A DNA stretch of 64,000 nt from Muricauda sp. SCSIO 64092 (GCF_023016285.1 NZ_CP095413.1:3923001-3987000), one strand, 5' to 3'; positions 27,385 to 36,951 are shown, counted from the first letter of the stretch. Notes: generated by a model not told the origin, from the letters alone. Made by a program: numbers and translations.

Positions 27385-27562
27385 TTTTGCTTTTAAGGGC
27401 AAAACGCTAATTACAAATTGAAGAACCCCGAACAGAACTACGATTCAAGGGTTATACTATATTTTAAATGTTCACAAATGATGGCGGATAGGTAGTTTTT
27501 GCCAATTTGGATAATACATTACAAAAAATCCACATAATTGTATCTTTGGCAAAAATTTTTGC

Positions 27563-28495
27563 ATGACCCCTATTTTGGTTGCGGAAAACGTTTCAAAGTC
27601 CTTTGGAGAACATACCGCACTAAGTAATGTTTCCCTAGATATCCCAAAGAATTGCATTTATGGTCTTTTGGGCCCTAATGGAGCGGGGAAGACTACGCTT
27701 ATCCGTATCATCAACCAAATTACGTATCCGGATACGGGGCAGGTGTTTTTTGATGGGGAACCATTGGCTCCAAAACATATTGCCACCATTGGATATTTGC
27801 CCGAAGAACGTGGACTATATAAAAGCATGAAGGTAGGGGAGCAGGCACTGTATCTGGCACAACTTAAGGGCCTTTCCAAAGTAGAAGCAAAAAAGCGGCT
27901 CAAATACTGGTTTGAACGTCTGGAAATAGGCGACTGGTGGAACAAAAAGATCCAAGAGCTTTCCAAGGGGATGGCACAAAAAATACAGTTCATCGTTACC
28001 GTGCTCCACCAACCCAAACTGCTCATTTTTGATGAACCGTTCAGTGGTTTTGATCCCATTAACGCCAATAGAATAAAGGATGAGATTTTGGAATTGAAAA
28101 AACAGGGTACCTCCATCATCTTCTCAACCCACCGTATGGAATCCGTGGAAGAACTTTGTGAGTACATCACCCTAATCCATAAATCGCATAAAATTTTGGA
28201 AGGAAAACTGTCCGATATTAAAAAAGCCCACAAAAACAATGTTTTTAAAGTAGGATTGCAGGTCAATGGACAGGGGGAAGGGATTTTAAAAGAGCTACAG
28301 GAGCGGTTTAGAATATTGAACCATGTATTTGATCCAAAGGAAAAACAATTGGACTTTACCCTAAAGCTTCCCTCGGGAGATACTACCGAAGCTTTGGCCC
28401 ATCTCGCCACCAGGGCAAACATCAATCACTTTGAAGAAACCATTCCTACCGCCAATGATATCTTTATCCAAACCGTTAAAGCAAAGGGTGAATGA
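27563..28495 (+). CDS. ABC transporter ATP-binding protein (NatA-like)
   Basis: A 310-residue ABC ATPase. Walker A is GPNGAGKTT (residues ~36-44), the signature is ELSKGMAQK and Walker B is LLIFDEPFSGFDP, with the H-loop in STHRMESVE. A C-terminal extension (residues ~220-310) is of the kind seen in NatA-type exporters. It overlaps the permease gene by four bases (ATGA), so the pair forms one transporter. Substrate is not shown; NatAB relatives move sodium, but many Bacteroidota homologues are untested. Confidence 0.92.
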   Translation: MTPILVAENVSKSFGEHTALSNVSLDIPKNCIYGLLGPNGAGKTTLIRIINQITYPDTGQVFFDGEPLAPKHIATIGYLPEERGLYKSMKVGEQALYLAQLKGLSKVEAKKRLKYWFERLEIGDWWNKKIQELSKGMAQKIQFIVTVLHQPKLLIFDEPFSGFDPINANRIKDEILELKKQGTSIIFSTHRMESVEELCEYITLIHKSHKILEGKLSDIKKAHKNNVFKVGLQVNGQGEGILKELQERFRILNHVFDPKEKQLDFTLKLPSGDTTEALAHLATRANINHFEETIPTANDIFIQTVKAKGE

Positions 28496-29829
28496 ACAAA
28501 CTGGGATTGATTGTCAAAAGGGAATACCTTGCCAAGGTTAGGAACAAATCCTTTGTGGTAATGACCTTTTTAAGCCCCATTTTAATGGTGGGCATGGTGG
28601 TTCTTATAGCGTATTTGACCAAAATAAACGACAGTGAAACACATATTGTTTCGGTATTGAACGATAGTCGATACTTTCATGGTGATTTTCTTCCGGGAGA
28701 ATCGGTTTCGTTCATTGAATTTACCGACATAGCCCTTGAAGAGGCGAAAGATTCCACTTTGGCCCTGCAGTATGATGGTTTGCTTCATATTCCTAAATCC
28801 AATAATCTGGAAGATGCTTCCCAAGCGGCTTTCCTATATACCAAGGACAATCCAACCAGCCAGGTATTGAATCGATTGGAGGATATTTTTGAAAATCGTT
28901 TACGCAAGGACCGATTGGAAAACCTAGGGGTCTCCTCCAGGGAATTTGCCAGTATCGAAAAGGAATACGAGCTTCGGACCGCTACCTTTAAAGGAGAACG
29001 GAACTTAAAGGGAATTAATGAAATAAAGGCATTTATCGGTGGTGGTTTTGGTTACCTTATTATGATGTTCATTATTATTTACGGTGGATTTGTAATGCGC
29101 AGTGTCATTGAGGAGAAAACTACCCGGATCATTGAAGTGATCATTTCTTCCGTTAAACCATTTCAACTGATGCTGGGGAAAATCTTAGGGACTTCCTTGG
29201 CGGGTGTCACACAATTTGCCATCTGGATTTTTTCCGCTTCGTTGCTCTTATTTGTGGCTTTGCTGTTGTTTGACATCGATATGGCCGCATTGGGCGGTCA
29301 AGCAGCGATTTCTCCCAGTGGCATGGAAGGCTTACCATCCATACCGGAAGGGGACGACGATATTCAAAAATATGTGAATGAACTTTTTAAGATTCCCTGG
29401 CTCTTATTGTTGTTTTCCTTTGTTATTTACTTTGTATTGGGATATCTCATCTATAGTTCCATTTATGCGGCAATAGGCGCCGCAGTGGATAACGAGACGG
29501 ATACGCAGCAATTTATTTTCCCTATTATCCTACCTTTGATGTTGGCCATTTATGTAGGATTCTTTTCCGTTTTCAGCAATCCACATGGTCCCATAGCCGT
29601 TGGTTTTTCGTTATTTCCACTTACTTCTCCCATTGTAATGCTAATGCGACTCCCGGGCGGAATTGGGGAAGGTGGTGTTCCATTGTGGCAATTACTACTT
29701 AGTATACTACTTTTGATCATTACGTTTTTGGCCATTGTTTGGCTAGCGGCAAAAATCTACCGGGTGGGTATTTTGATGTACGGTAAAAAACCTTCTTATA
29801 AGGAACTTTATAAATGGCTTAAGTATTAA
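28492..29829 (+). CDS. ABC transporter permease (NatB/ABC-2 type)
   Basis: A 445-residue permease. One N-terminal membrane helix (about 22-42, SFVVMTFLSPILMVGMVVLIA), a large extracytosolic domain (about 43-180) and five or more C-terminal helices (from IMMFIIIYGGFVMRSVIEEKTTRIIEVIISSVKP) give the ABC-2 layout. That EEKTTRIIEVI motif is the family signature. Overlaps the ATPase gene by four bases and precedes the MscS gene by two, in a tight operon. Confidence 0.92.
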   Translation: MNKLGLIVKREYLAKVRNKSFVVMTFLSPILMVGMVVLIAYLTKINDSETHIVSVLNDSRYFHGDFLPGESVSFIEFTDIALEEAKDSTLALQYDGLLHIPKSNNLEDASQAAFLYTKDNPTSQVLNRLEDIFENRLRKDRLENLGVSSREFASIEKEYELRTATFKGERNLKGINEIKAFIGGGFGYLIMMFIIIYGGFVMRSVIEEKTTRIIEVIISSVKPFQLMLGKILGTSLAGVTQFAIWIFSASLLLFVALLLFDIDMAALGGQAAISPSGMEGLPSIPEGDDDIQKYVNELFKIPWLLLLFSFVIYFVLGYLIYSSIYAAIGAAVDNETDTQQFIFPIILPLMLAIYVGFFSVFSNPHGPIAVGFSLFPLTSPIVMLMRLPGGIGEGGVPLWQLLLSILLLIITFLAIVWLAAKIYRVGILMYGKKPSYKELYKWLKY

Positions 29830-29831
29830 GG

Positions 29832-30740
29832 ATGCAGGAGCAAGATAATACCATGAAGGAAATTTTGGAAAAGGACATTTGGGGTTCTGTTCAAGATTTC
29901 TTGAATTGGGGCTTGCATTTGGGTCAAGGGGAGAAGTCCATCCATATTACCGTGGGGTTGGTGCTGTTACTGAGCTTTGCATTTATTGCTACCAGTTTTG
30001 TGCTTAAGATGTTACGTAAGCTCTTTACGAGGAAAATGGGGCAAGAGGACAGGCTCAAGTTCATTAGCATCTTTAAGTTCATAAAATATGTGGTCTACCT
30101 TGTGGTGATCCTGGTGACCATGAGTGCAGCTGGCATCAATGTAACGGTCATTCTTACGGCATCGGCAGCGCTTTTTGTTGGTCTGGGATTGGCATTACAA
30201 GAACTATTTCAGGATATCATTGCCGGAATCCTGATCATGGTGGACAAATCGCTTCAGGTTGGGGACATTGTGGATGTAGATGGAAAAATTGGCAAAGTGT
30301 TTGAAATAAAATTGCGAACGACCCGTGCAATTACCAGGGACGATAAAATCGTCATCATCCCAAACCACAAATTCATTAGCAATACCATTTATAATTTTAC
30401 GCAAAACCACAAGACCACACGGGAGAATGTAAAGGTTGGTGTGGCTTATGGTAGCAATGTGGAGTTGGTTACCCGTTTATTGGAGGAAGCCGTCTTGGAA
30501 AGGACAGGAGTATTGAAAAACCCAAAACCCTTTGTACTTTTTGAGGATTTTGGGGATTCTGCGCTCTTGTTCTCCATTAATTTTTTTATCAATGACAGCT
30601 TTAGCGACCCTAGAATAAAAAGCGATATTCGCTACGCCATAGATAGGAAATTTAGGGCCAATAACGTTACCATACCGTTTCCACAAAGGGATGTACATCT
30701 TTTTCAACATAACCCGAACCCTTCATCCTTAACCCCATGA
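29832..30740 (+). CDS. Small-conductance mechanosensitive channel (MscS family)
   Basis: A 302-residue MscS-type channel with three N-terminal helices; the pore helix region is VTVILTASAALFVGLGLALQELFQDIIAGILI, rich in Gly/Ala as in MscS TM3, then the beta domain (VGDIVDVDGKIGKVFEI) and the C-terminal alpha/beta domain (FGDSALLFSINFFI). It would open on membrane tension and release solutes. Standing in an operon with an ABC exporter and a response regulator, it may belong to an envelope-stress or ion-homeostasis unit (inference). Met7 (29850) is an alternative start. Confidence 0.92.
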   Translation: MQEQDNTMKEILEKDIWGSVQDFLNWGLHLGQGEKSIHITVGLVLLLSFAFIATSFVLKMLRKLFTRKMGQEDRLKFISIFKFIKYVVYLVVILVTMSAAGINVTVILTASAALFVGLGLALQELFQDIIAGILIMVDKSLQVGDIVDVDGKIGKVFEIKLRTTRAITRDDKIVIIPNHKFISNTIYNFTQNHKTTRENVKVGVAYGSNVELVTRLLEEAVLERTGVLKNPKPFVLFEDFGDSALLFSINFFINDSFSDPRIKSDIRYAIDRKFRANNVTIPFPQRDVHLFQHNPNPSSLTP

Positions 30741-30746
30741 CATAGG

Positions 30747-31628
30747 ATGACCAAAAAACAGTGTTCGCTATTTTCCATCCTGTTCTTGTGTGCCAAATGT
30801 GCCATGGTAAATGCCCAAAGTACGGATTTGTTCCGATTGGAATATCTGAGAATACCGGAAAACAATACGGGAATAAACACCTCCAGATATCGTGCCTTGG
30901 TCAATGTTCCCTTGAAGATCAACCAAAACGATTATTTGATCCTGGGAGCCGAATACAACGAGTTTGATATAGAATTTAGAAAGGAAACACCCTTTAACAA
31001 GGATGAAATAGAGCAGCTTCACATTGCGGACTTCAATCTGGGCTATATCACCAAATGGAACGAGAATTGGCGACTGGTGGGTATAGTAACGCCGCGACTG
31101 GCCTCAAATTTAAAAGGGGGAATCAGTTCCGATGATCTGTTCTTCAACGCCACTGCATCCCTTTGGAAAGAGGTCAAGGATGTCGAAAAACCGTTCCGTA
31201 TTGTCTTGGGGTTTGCCTTTAACAGTACTACGGGAATTCCCATACCCTTGCCATTGGTAAGCTATTATCGTAGGTTCCATCCCAAATGGTCCTATACCCT
31301 TGGTATACCAAGGGCCAATTTTAGGTATCATATTTCGGATAGGCATACCCTTCAATTGGCATTATTATTGGATGGTTACTTTATAAATGTCCAGGACGAT
31401 ATTGAACTTCCCGATAATAAAGTGGGGTCCCGGATTTCATTGTCGGCTTTGGTCGCAACACTCTGGTATCAATACAATATCAATAAGAATATGTCCTTTT
31501 ATGCCAATTTTGGACGTTCATTGATTTTGGACAGTACATTGCGTGATGATAATCGTAATGACGTATTTTTATTGAATAATGAAGCGAATCTGTTCCTCAG
31601 GGGAGGATTTAGAATATCCATTTTTTAA
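30747..31628 (+). CDS. DUF6268-like outer-membrane beta-barrel protein
   Basis: A 293-residue exported protein (signal peptide residues 1-23, ending VNAQ) with barrel-like alternating strands (WSYTLGIPRANFRYHISDRHTLQLALLLDG) and a terminal aromatic strand (GGFRISIF). It resembles DUF6268 proteins. It follows the MscS gene by six bases and precedes the regulator by nine. It may supply the outer-membrane part of whatever the operon does. Confidence 0.75.
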   Translation: MTKKQCSLFSILFLCAKCAMVNAQSTDLFRLEYLRIPENNTGINTSRYRALVNVPLKINQNDYLILGAEYNEFDIEFRKETPFNKDEIEQLHIADFNLGYITKWNENWRLVGIVTPRLASNLKGGISSDDLFFNATASLWKEVKDVEKPFRIVLGFAFNSTTGIPIPLPLVSYYRRFHPKWSYTLGIPRANFRYHISDRHTLQLALLLDGYFINVQDDIELPDNKVGSRISLSALVATLWYQYNINKNMSFYANFGRSLILDSTLRDDNRNDVFLLNNEANLFLRGGFRISIF

Positions 31629-31637
31629 AAACAGTTT

Positions 31638-32801
31638 ATGTCTAAAATATTGGTCATTGAAGATGAAGCAGCCATTAGGCGGGTTTTGGTAAAGATCTTA
31701 TCGGAAGAAAATGATGCCTATCAAGTGTCTGAAGCAGAAGACGGTGCAAAGGGGTTGGAAATATTAAAAAAAGATGATTTTGACCTTGTTATGTGCGACA
31801 TTAAAATGCCCAAAATGGACGGTGTAGAAGTACTGGAGGCAGCCAAGAAGGAAAAACCGGAAATTCCTTTCATCATGATTTCCGGTCATGGTGATTTGGA
31901 CACGGCAGTGAATACCATGCGCCTGGGAGCTTTTGACTATATCTCCAAACCACCGGATTTGAACCGACTGTTGACTACCGTGCGAAATGCTTTGGACAAA
32001 AAGGAATTGGTGGCCGAAAATAAAATCCTGAAAAAAAAGGTCAGCAAAAACTATGAAATGGTTGGTAATAGCCCGGCCATTGGGGGCATTAAAGGGATAA
32101 TTGATAAAGTTGCCCCAACTGATGCCCGTGTACTGATTACAGGTTCCAATGGAACGGGTAAGGAATTGGTTGCCCATTGGGTCCATCAAAAAAGCCACCG
32201 TTCCAATGCACCGTTTATTGAAGTGAATTGTGCGGCCATTCCTTCAGAATTGATAGAAAGTGAATTGTTCGGTCATGTAAAAGGGGCCTTCACCTCTGCA
32301 GTAAAGGATCGTGCCGGCAAGTTTGAAGCGGCCAATAAAGGGACTATTTTTCTGGATGAGATTGGGGATATGAGCCTTTCTGCACAGGCAAAGGTTTTAC
32401 GGGCACTACAAGAGAACAAAATTTCCCGGGTAGGCTCCGATAAGGACATCAAAGTGGATGTCCGTGTGCTTGCCGCCACCAATAAAGATTTAAAAAAAGA
32501 GATCAAGGAGGGGAAGTTCCGGGAAGATTTATACCATAGATTGGCAGTAATCCTAATTCAAGTGCCCTCCCTGAATGAACGAAGGGAGGATATTCCATTG
32601 CTTATTGAGTTCTTTTCCAAAAAGATTGGGGATGAACAAGGGTCCGTACCAAAGGTTTTTTCAGCTAAAGCCGTGGAGCTGTTAAAGGGCTATGATTGGA
32701 CCGGTAATGTACGCGAATTGCGCAATGTTGTAGAACGATTGATTATTCTTGGGGGTGAGGAAGTAAGTGAGGATGACGTTAAGTTGTTTGCGAGTAAGTA
32801 A
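31638..32801 (+). CDS. Response regulator with AAA+ sigma-54-activator domain, no HTH
   Basis: A 387-residue NtrC-like protein. The receiver domain (1-120) has acidic E8-D9 and phosphoacceptor D54 (MCDIKMP), with K104 in ISKPP. The AAA+ domain (about 140-385) has Walker A G169-SNGTGKE and Walker B FLDEIGD. The sigma-54-contacting loop reads GAFTSA (216-221) instead of GAFTGA. The protein ends directly after the R-finger/sensor II part (NVRELRNVVERLI...LFASK), with no Fis-type DNA-binding domain, so it would activate from solution or act on another target. No histidine kinase is adjacent. Confidence 0.93.
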   Translation: MSKILVIEDEAAIRRVLVKILSEENDAYQVSEAEDGAKGLEILKKDDFDLVMCDIKMPKMDGVEVLEAAKKEKPEIPFIMISGHGDLDTAVNTMRLGAFDYISKPPDLNRLLTTVRNALDKKELVAENKILKKKVSKNYEMVGNSPAIGGIKGIIDKVAPTDARVLITGSNGTGKELVAHWVHQKSHRSNAPFIEVNCAAIPSELIESELFGHVKGAFTSAVKDRAGKFEAANKGTIFLDEIGDMSLSAQAKVLRALQENKISRVGSDKDIKVDVRVLAATNKDLKKEIKEGKFREDLYHRLAVILIQVPSLNERREDIPLLIEFFSKKIGDEQGSVPKVFSAKAVELLKGYDWTGNVRELRNVVERLIILGGEEVSEDDVKLFASK

Positions 32802-32802
32802 T

Positions 32803-33519
32803 TTATTTTTGTGGGCAACCCTCCAACCTTAAAAGGGCATCCAGGGCTATGGTCCTAACTTCCAAATGGTATTTGTGCTGTGCTTGGGTCAGGGTCTTTC
32901 GTTCCAATTGCGCATTGGATTTGCTAACAATTTTGTTTATAAAATTAAAGGCGTCCTCGCAATCCACATAGTTCACTACAGCATCCAAGGAGTTTTCAAA
33001 TTCCGCCAAACCCTTCTCCATCGTTCGTTGGAGTTGTTTGGCCGGGGTCAATAGAATCCCTCCCTGTTCGTTAAGAACCTCCTTGGTGTTCATGACCAAA
33101 ATATCATCTCCATAATTACTGGCGTATTCCTCTTCAAACCTTTTTAAGGCATCAATGGCGACCAATGTGTTTTGTAGGGCAAGTTTTAAATAACTCTTTG
33201 AGTCATCCATGGATTTTGAACGTGTTGCGTTCTTAAGGTGCATCTCGGCATCCTTGGCTGTTTTCAATGCAGGCTCACACCCGCAATCACTAAAATTGAC
33301 CTTTGCTTTCTCCATACTGTTCAAGGCTTTAAAAGCATGGTATCTCGCCATTTTCAATGAGCTTGTCTTGAGTGCCGTTTGTGTGTGTTTTTTAATGGAA
33401 AGCGCATCAACGTTAGCCAACTGACAGGCGTTGATGGTCGTAAAGGAAAGCGCCAATAACAGTCCTAAAAGCCCAAGAATTATGCCCAAAATGGGCAATA
33501 TCTTCTGATAGGATTTCAT
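32803..33519 (-). CDS. Hypothetical membrane-anchored helical protein (238 aa)
   Basis: One N-terminal membrane helix (about residues 8-28, LPILGIILGLLGLLLAL), possibly an uncleaved anchor, then a helical extracytosolic domain with five Cys, two of them in DCGCEPALK. I do not recognise a family. It is convergent with the response regulator, one base apart. The helix-rich Ala/Lys composition and the lack of enzymes' glycine motifs suggest a structural or binding role; nothing firmer can be said. Confidence 0.65.
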   Translation of the reverse strand: MKSYQKILPILGIILGLLGLLLALSFTTINACQLANVDALSIKKHTQTALKTSSLKMARYHAFKALNSMEKAKVNFSDCGCEPALKTAKDAEMHLKNATRSKSMDDSKSYLKLALQNTLVAIDALKRFEEEYASNYGDDILVMNTKEVLNEQGGILLTPAKQLQRTMEKGLAEFENSLDAVVNYVDCEDAFNFINKIVSKSNAQLERKTLTQAQHKYHLEVRTIALDALLRLEGCPQK

Positions 33520-33651
33520 ATGGTATGATTTGGTCCCATAAAATTAGCCGATACCACAGCTTGGGATGAAATTCCATCGGCGAAAAACAACTTTTTACTA
33601 CAAAAGGGGAAAATTGATCAATATTTCGATAAACGGTAATGGGTGTATCCG

Positions 33652-33683
33652 TTGTTACCTGCTCCCAAAAATGTGTATATTTC
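33652..33683 (+). promoter_or_regulatory. Promoter for the PPK2 gene
   Basis: TTG (33652-33654), 21-base spacer, TATATTTC (33676-33683), one mismatch from TAnnTTTG. It is six bases from the chosen PPK2 start codon, which would make a leaderless or nearly leaderless message. Confidence 0.45.
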
Positions 33684-33688
33684 AAGCT

Positions 33689-34573
33689 ATGGAAGAAATC
33701 AATAGTGATAAATACAAAGTCAAGGGTCCCATTGAGTTGTCCAATATACCCACCTTGGAGGATTTTGGTAAGACCGGCAAGGAACTTAAAAGGAAATTGG
33801 AAAGTGTTAGCGAAGAACTGGCCGATTTTCAAGATACGCTTTATTCCCACGGGAAGTATGGGGTATTGGTCTGTCTGCAAGGGATGGATACCGCCGGTAA
33901 GGACAGTTTGATCCGTGAAGTCTTCAAGGAGTTGAATGCAAGGGGAGTGGTGGTGCACAGCTTCAAAGTACCAAGTAAGCTCGAATTGCGCCATGACTAC
34001 CTATGGCGTCATTATATTGCACTGCCAGAGCGCGGGAAGTTCAGTGTTTTTAATAGAACACACTATGAAAATGTCCTGGTTACCAAAGTCCATCCCCATT
34101 ACATTTTAGGGGAAAACATACCGGGTATTGACAGTATGGATGATATCAACGAAGCCTTCTGGGAAAAACGTTACCGACAAATCAACGATTTTGAACGCCA
34201 CATTTCCGAAAATGGCACGATTATCTTCAAATTCTTCCTTCATCTTTCAAAAGAGGAACAGCGCCAACGTTTGTTGCGAAGACTTCGGTTGAGAAGAAAG
34301 AACTGGAAGTTTTCCCCTGGTGACCTAAAGGAACGAAAACTATGGGACAGCTATCAAAAATGCTATGAGGAAGCCATTAACAAGACCTCCAGGGAACATG
34401 CCCCCTGGTACATTGTTCCAGCGGATGATAAAAGGGCAGCCCGCGTTATTGTGGCTTCCATATTGTTGGAATCGTTAAAAAAATATAAAGATGTAAAAGA
34501 ACCGGAATTAGATGCTGAAATAAAAGCTAACTTAGAATCCTTCAAGCAACAACTGGAAAAAGAAAACGAATGA
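33689..34573 (+). CDS. Polyphosphate kinase 2 family protein
   Basis: A 294-residue PPK2-type kinase that moves phosphate between polyphosphate and nucleotides. Walker A is GMDTAGKD, followed by the lid/arginine region (FNRTHYENVLV) and RQINDFERHISENGTIIFKFFLHLSKEEQ, all standard. The start at ATG 33689 gives MEEINSDKYK; a longer frame from 33566 contains non-conserved-looking residues and would cover a promoter. It is probably class I or III by length (single domain); whether it makes NDP or NTP cannot be read here. Its stop overlaps the peptidase start by four bases. Confidence 0.93.
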   Translation: MEEINSDKYKVKGPIELSNIPTLEDFGKTGKELKRKLESVSEELADFQDTLYSHGKYGVLVCLQGMDTAGKDSLIREVFKELNARGVVVHSFKVPSKLELRHDYLWRHYIALPERGKFSVFNRTHYENVLVTKVHPHYILGENIPGIDSMDDINEAFWEKRYRQINDFERHISENGTIIFKFFLHLSKEEQRQRLLRRLRLRRKNWKFSPGDLKERKLWDSYQKCYEEAINKTSREHAPWYIVPADDKRAARVIVASILLESLKKYKDVKEPELDAEIKANLESFKQQLEKENE

Positions 34574-35970
34574 ACCCAAGATTACTCCTTGTCCTTTTTT
34601 TTAGCTGTACGTTGTTCCTACGGGCACAGTCAGAAGATGAGAAACAATTAAAGGCCATTTACGATATGGCACTTACCAATGGAAAGGCCTATGAATGGTT
34701 AAACTACCTTTCCAACCAAATAGGGGGGCGTTTATCCGGCTCGGTACAGGCACAGGAGGCTATTGAATACACGAAACGTCAAATGGATTCCCTTGGGCTG
34801 GACAGGGTATGGTTGCAACCCGTTATGGTACCCAAATGGGTAAGGGGGACCCCGGAATTCGCCTATATTGAAACCCGACCCGGTATAACCACCAATGTTC
34901 CCATTTGTGCTTTGGGAGGTTCCGTGGCAACACCGGATGGTGGATTAAAGGCCAGTATTGTTGAAGTACAGGGTATTGAAGATTTGGAAAAGCTGGGAAG
35001 GGAAAAGATTGAGGGAAAAATAGTCTTCTACAATCGCCCTATGGATCCTACCCAGATCAGCACTTTTAGTGCCTATTCCGGCTGTGTGGACCAACGCTAT
35101 TCCGGCGCTGCCGAAGCGGGGAAATATGGTGCGCGGGGCGTAATCGTACGTTCCATGAACCTTAGACTGGATGATTATCCACATACGGGGGCAATGAGTT
35201 ACGGGGAAACCCCGGTGGAAAGCCGTATTCCTGCCGCCGCCATCAGTACCAATGGAGCAGAACTCCTGAGTACAACACTAAAATTGAATCCGGAAATTAA
35301 ATTTTTCTTCAAGCAAAGCTGTAAGCAATATCCCGATGTACAATCGTATAACGTAATCGGTGAAATTCGAGGTTCCGAATATCCCAATGAAATCATGATC
35401 GTTGGGGGACATTTGGACTCTTGGGACTTAGGGGATGGGTCCCATGACGATGGAGCCGGGGTTGTCCAGAGTATGGATGTATTGCGATTGATCAAGGCAA
35501 ATGGCTATCGGCCCAAACGAACCATTAGGGCGGTGCTTTTTATGAATGAAGAAAACGGATTGCGCGGTGGGAAAAAATATGCCGAAGTGGCCAGGCAAAA
35601 AAATGAAACCCATGTATTTGCACTTGAAAGTGACGCCGGAGGATTTACCCCAAGGGGCTTTTCCTTTGAATGTACGGATGAAAATTTTGAACAGATTGAA
35701 GGATGGAAATCCCTTTTTGAACCTTATTTGATACATATGTTCGTTCGCGGGGGGAGTGGTGCGGATGTGGGGCCCTTACGGGATGAAAATATTGTGCTGT
35801 CCGGTTTACGGCCCGATAGCCAACGCTACTTTGACCACCACCATGCGGAAAACGATACTTTTGAACATGTAAACAAACGGGAGTTGGAACTGGGAGCGGC
35901 TACAATGACCAGTTTGGTGTATTTAATGGACAAGTATGGAACGGCAAAACCAAAAAAGGTAAAAGGATAG
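34570..35970 (+). CDS. Secreted M28-family zinc peptidase with PA insert
   Basis: A 466-residue exported aminopeptidase/carboxypeptidase-like protein. Signal peptide ends near LRAQ. A PA-like domain sits at about 130-260. Zinc ligands of M28 are seen in order: HLDSWD, SHDDGAG, NEENG (Glu-Glu), ESDAGG and the late His in FDHHHAENDT. Expected to trim peptides in the periplasm. It starts inside the PPK2 stop (ATGA), so the two are coupled although their functions are unrelated. Confidence 0.93.
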   Translation: MNPRLLLVLFFSCTLFLRAQSEDEKQLKAIYDMALTNGKAYEWLNYLSNQIGGRLSGSVQAQEAIEYTKRQMDSLGLDRVWLQPVMVPKWVRGTPEFAYIETRPGITTNVPICALGGSVATPDGGLKASIVEVQGIEDLEKLGREKIEGKIVFYNRPMDPTQISTFSAYSGCVDQRYSGAAEAGKYGARGVIVRSMNLRLDDYPHTGAMSYGETPVESRIPAAAISTNGAELLSTTLKLNPEIKFFFKQSCKQYPDVQSYNVIGEIRGSEYPNEIMIVGGHLDSWDLGDGSHDDGAGVVQSMDVLRLIKANGYRPKRTIRAVLFMNEENGLRGGKKYAEVARQKNETHVFALESDAGGFTPRGFSFECTDENFEQIEGWKSLFEPYLIHMFVRGGSGADVGPLRDENIVLSGLRPDSQRYFDHHHAENDTFEHVNKRELELGAATMTSLVYLMDKYGTAKPKKVKG

Positions 35971-36018
35971 CTCCTTTCGTTTCCAAGCCTTACTTTTGCA
36001 GCCTTAAATCAAGAAATT

Positions 36019-36951
36019 ATGCAAGACGGTATCTACGCTAAATTCAATACCACCAAAGGTGAAATCCTCGTAAAGCTCACTCATGATAAAACTCCGGGGA
36101 CCGTGGGTAATTTTGTGGCTTTGGCCGAGGGGACCTTGGAAAACAGAGCCAAACCCCAAGGGGAACCCTACTATGACGGATTAAAATTCCATCGTGTCAT
36201 TCCAGACTTTATGATTCAGGGAGGATGTCCCCAAGGTACGGGAACAGGGAGTCCGGGTTATCAGTTCGAAGATGAATTTCACGATGATTTAAAACATGAT
36301 GGTCCTGGGGTGCTTTCCATGGCAAATGCCGGCCCTGGTACCAATGGAAGCCAGTTTTTCATTACCCATGTAGCCACTCCATGGTTAAACAACAAGCATA
36401 CCGTTTTTGGACATGTGGCCCATGGACAGGAAGTGGTTGATGCCATTGAACAAGGAGACGGGATCGAGGCCTTGAAAATAGTAAGGGTTGGTGAAGATGC
36501 CGAAAAATGGAATGCTATTGAAGCCTTTAGGACCTTTGATGGAGAACGTGAAAAGCGCGAGGCCGAGAAAAAGGCAAAGGCTGAGGCAGCTATGGAAAAA
36601 CTGGCTGCCGGTTTTGACAGAACCGATTCCGGGCTTCGCTATAAAATCATTCAGAAGGGAGATGGAACAAAAGCAGAGAAGGGTAAAACGGTCGCCGTGC
36701 ACTATGAAGGAAGTTTGGATAATGGACAAGTCTTTGATTCGTCCTACAGCAGAAAGGAACCGATAGCGTTCCCATTGGGAATGGGACAGGTAATTCCGGG
36801 CTGGGACGAAGGTATTGCCCTTTTGCAAGTGGGGGACAAAGCCCGTTTTGTCATTCCTTCAGATCTTGCTTATGGGAGTCGCGGGGCAGGTGGTGTCATT
36901 CCTCCAAACGCCACATTGATATTCGATGTTGAACTAATGTCGGTCAAATAG
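36019..36951 (+). CDS. Cyclophilin-FKBP fused peptidyl-prolyl isomerase
   Basis: A 310-residue protein joining two unrelated prolyl isomerase folds. Residues ~1-165 are a cyclophilin (FHRVIPDFMIQGG, GPGTNGSQFFIT, NKHTVFGHV), and ~215-310 an FKBP (VAVHYEGSLDNGQVFDSSY, VIPGWDEGIALLQVGDKARFVIPSDLAYG). They are linked by a charged helix (EREKREAEKKAKAEAAM). There is no signal peptide, so it should act in the cytosol on nascent proteins. TACTTTTG at 35991 is a likely -7 box. A terminator follows. Confidence 0.96.
   Translation: MQDGIYAKFNTTKGEILVKLTHDKTPGTVGNFVALAEGTLENRAKPQGEPYYDGLKFHRVIPDFMIQGGCPQGTGTGSPGYQFEDEFHDDLKHDGPGVLSMANAGPGTNGSQFFITHVATPWLNNKHTVFGHVAHGQEVVDAIEQGDGIEALKIVRVGEDAEKWNAIEAFRTFDGEREKREAEKKAKAEAAMEKLAAGFDRTDSGLRYKIIQKGDGTKAEKGKTVAVHYEGSLDNGQVFDSSYSRKEPIAFPLGMGQVIPGWDEGIALLQVGDKARFVIPSDLAYGSRGAGGVIPPNATLIFDVELMSVK

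Larger units (their letters stand above)
27256..27562. other. 307-base gap between dnaJ and the ABC operon
   Basis: Two terminator-like hairpins lie here (27312-27330 and 27359-27384). Just before the ABC gene, TATCTTTG (27541-27548) is a good -7 box, but no TTG stands at normal spacing upstream. I see no gene or RNA family. Confidence 0.5.

Noticed and set aside
33566..33688. N-terminal extension of PPK2
   Set aside because: It covers a good promoter and has no similarity to the family.
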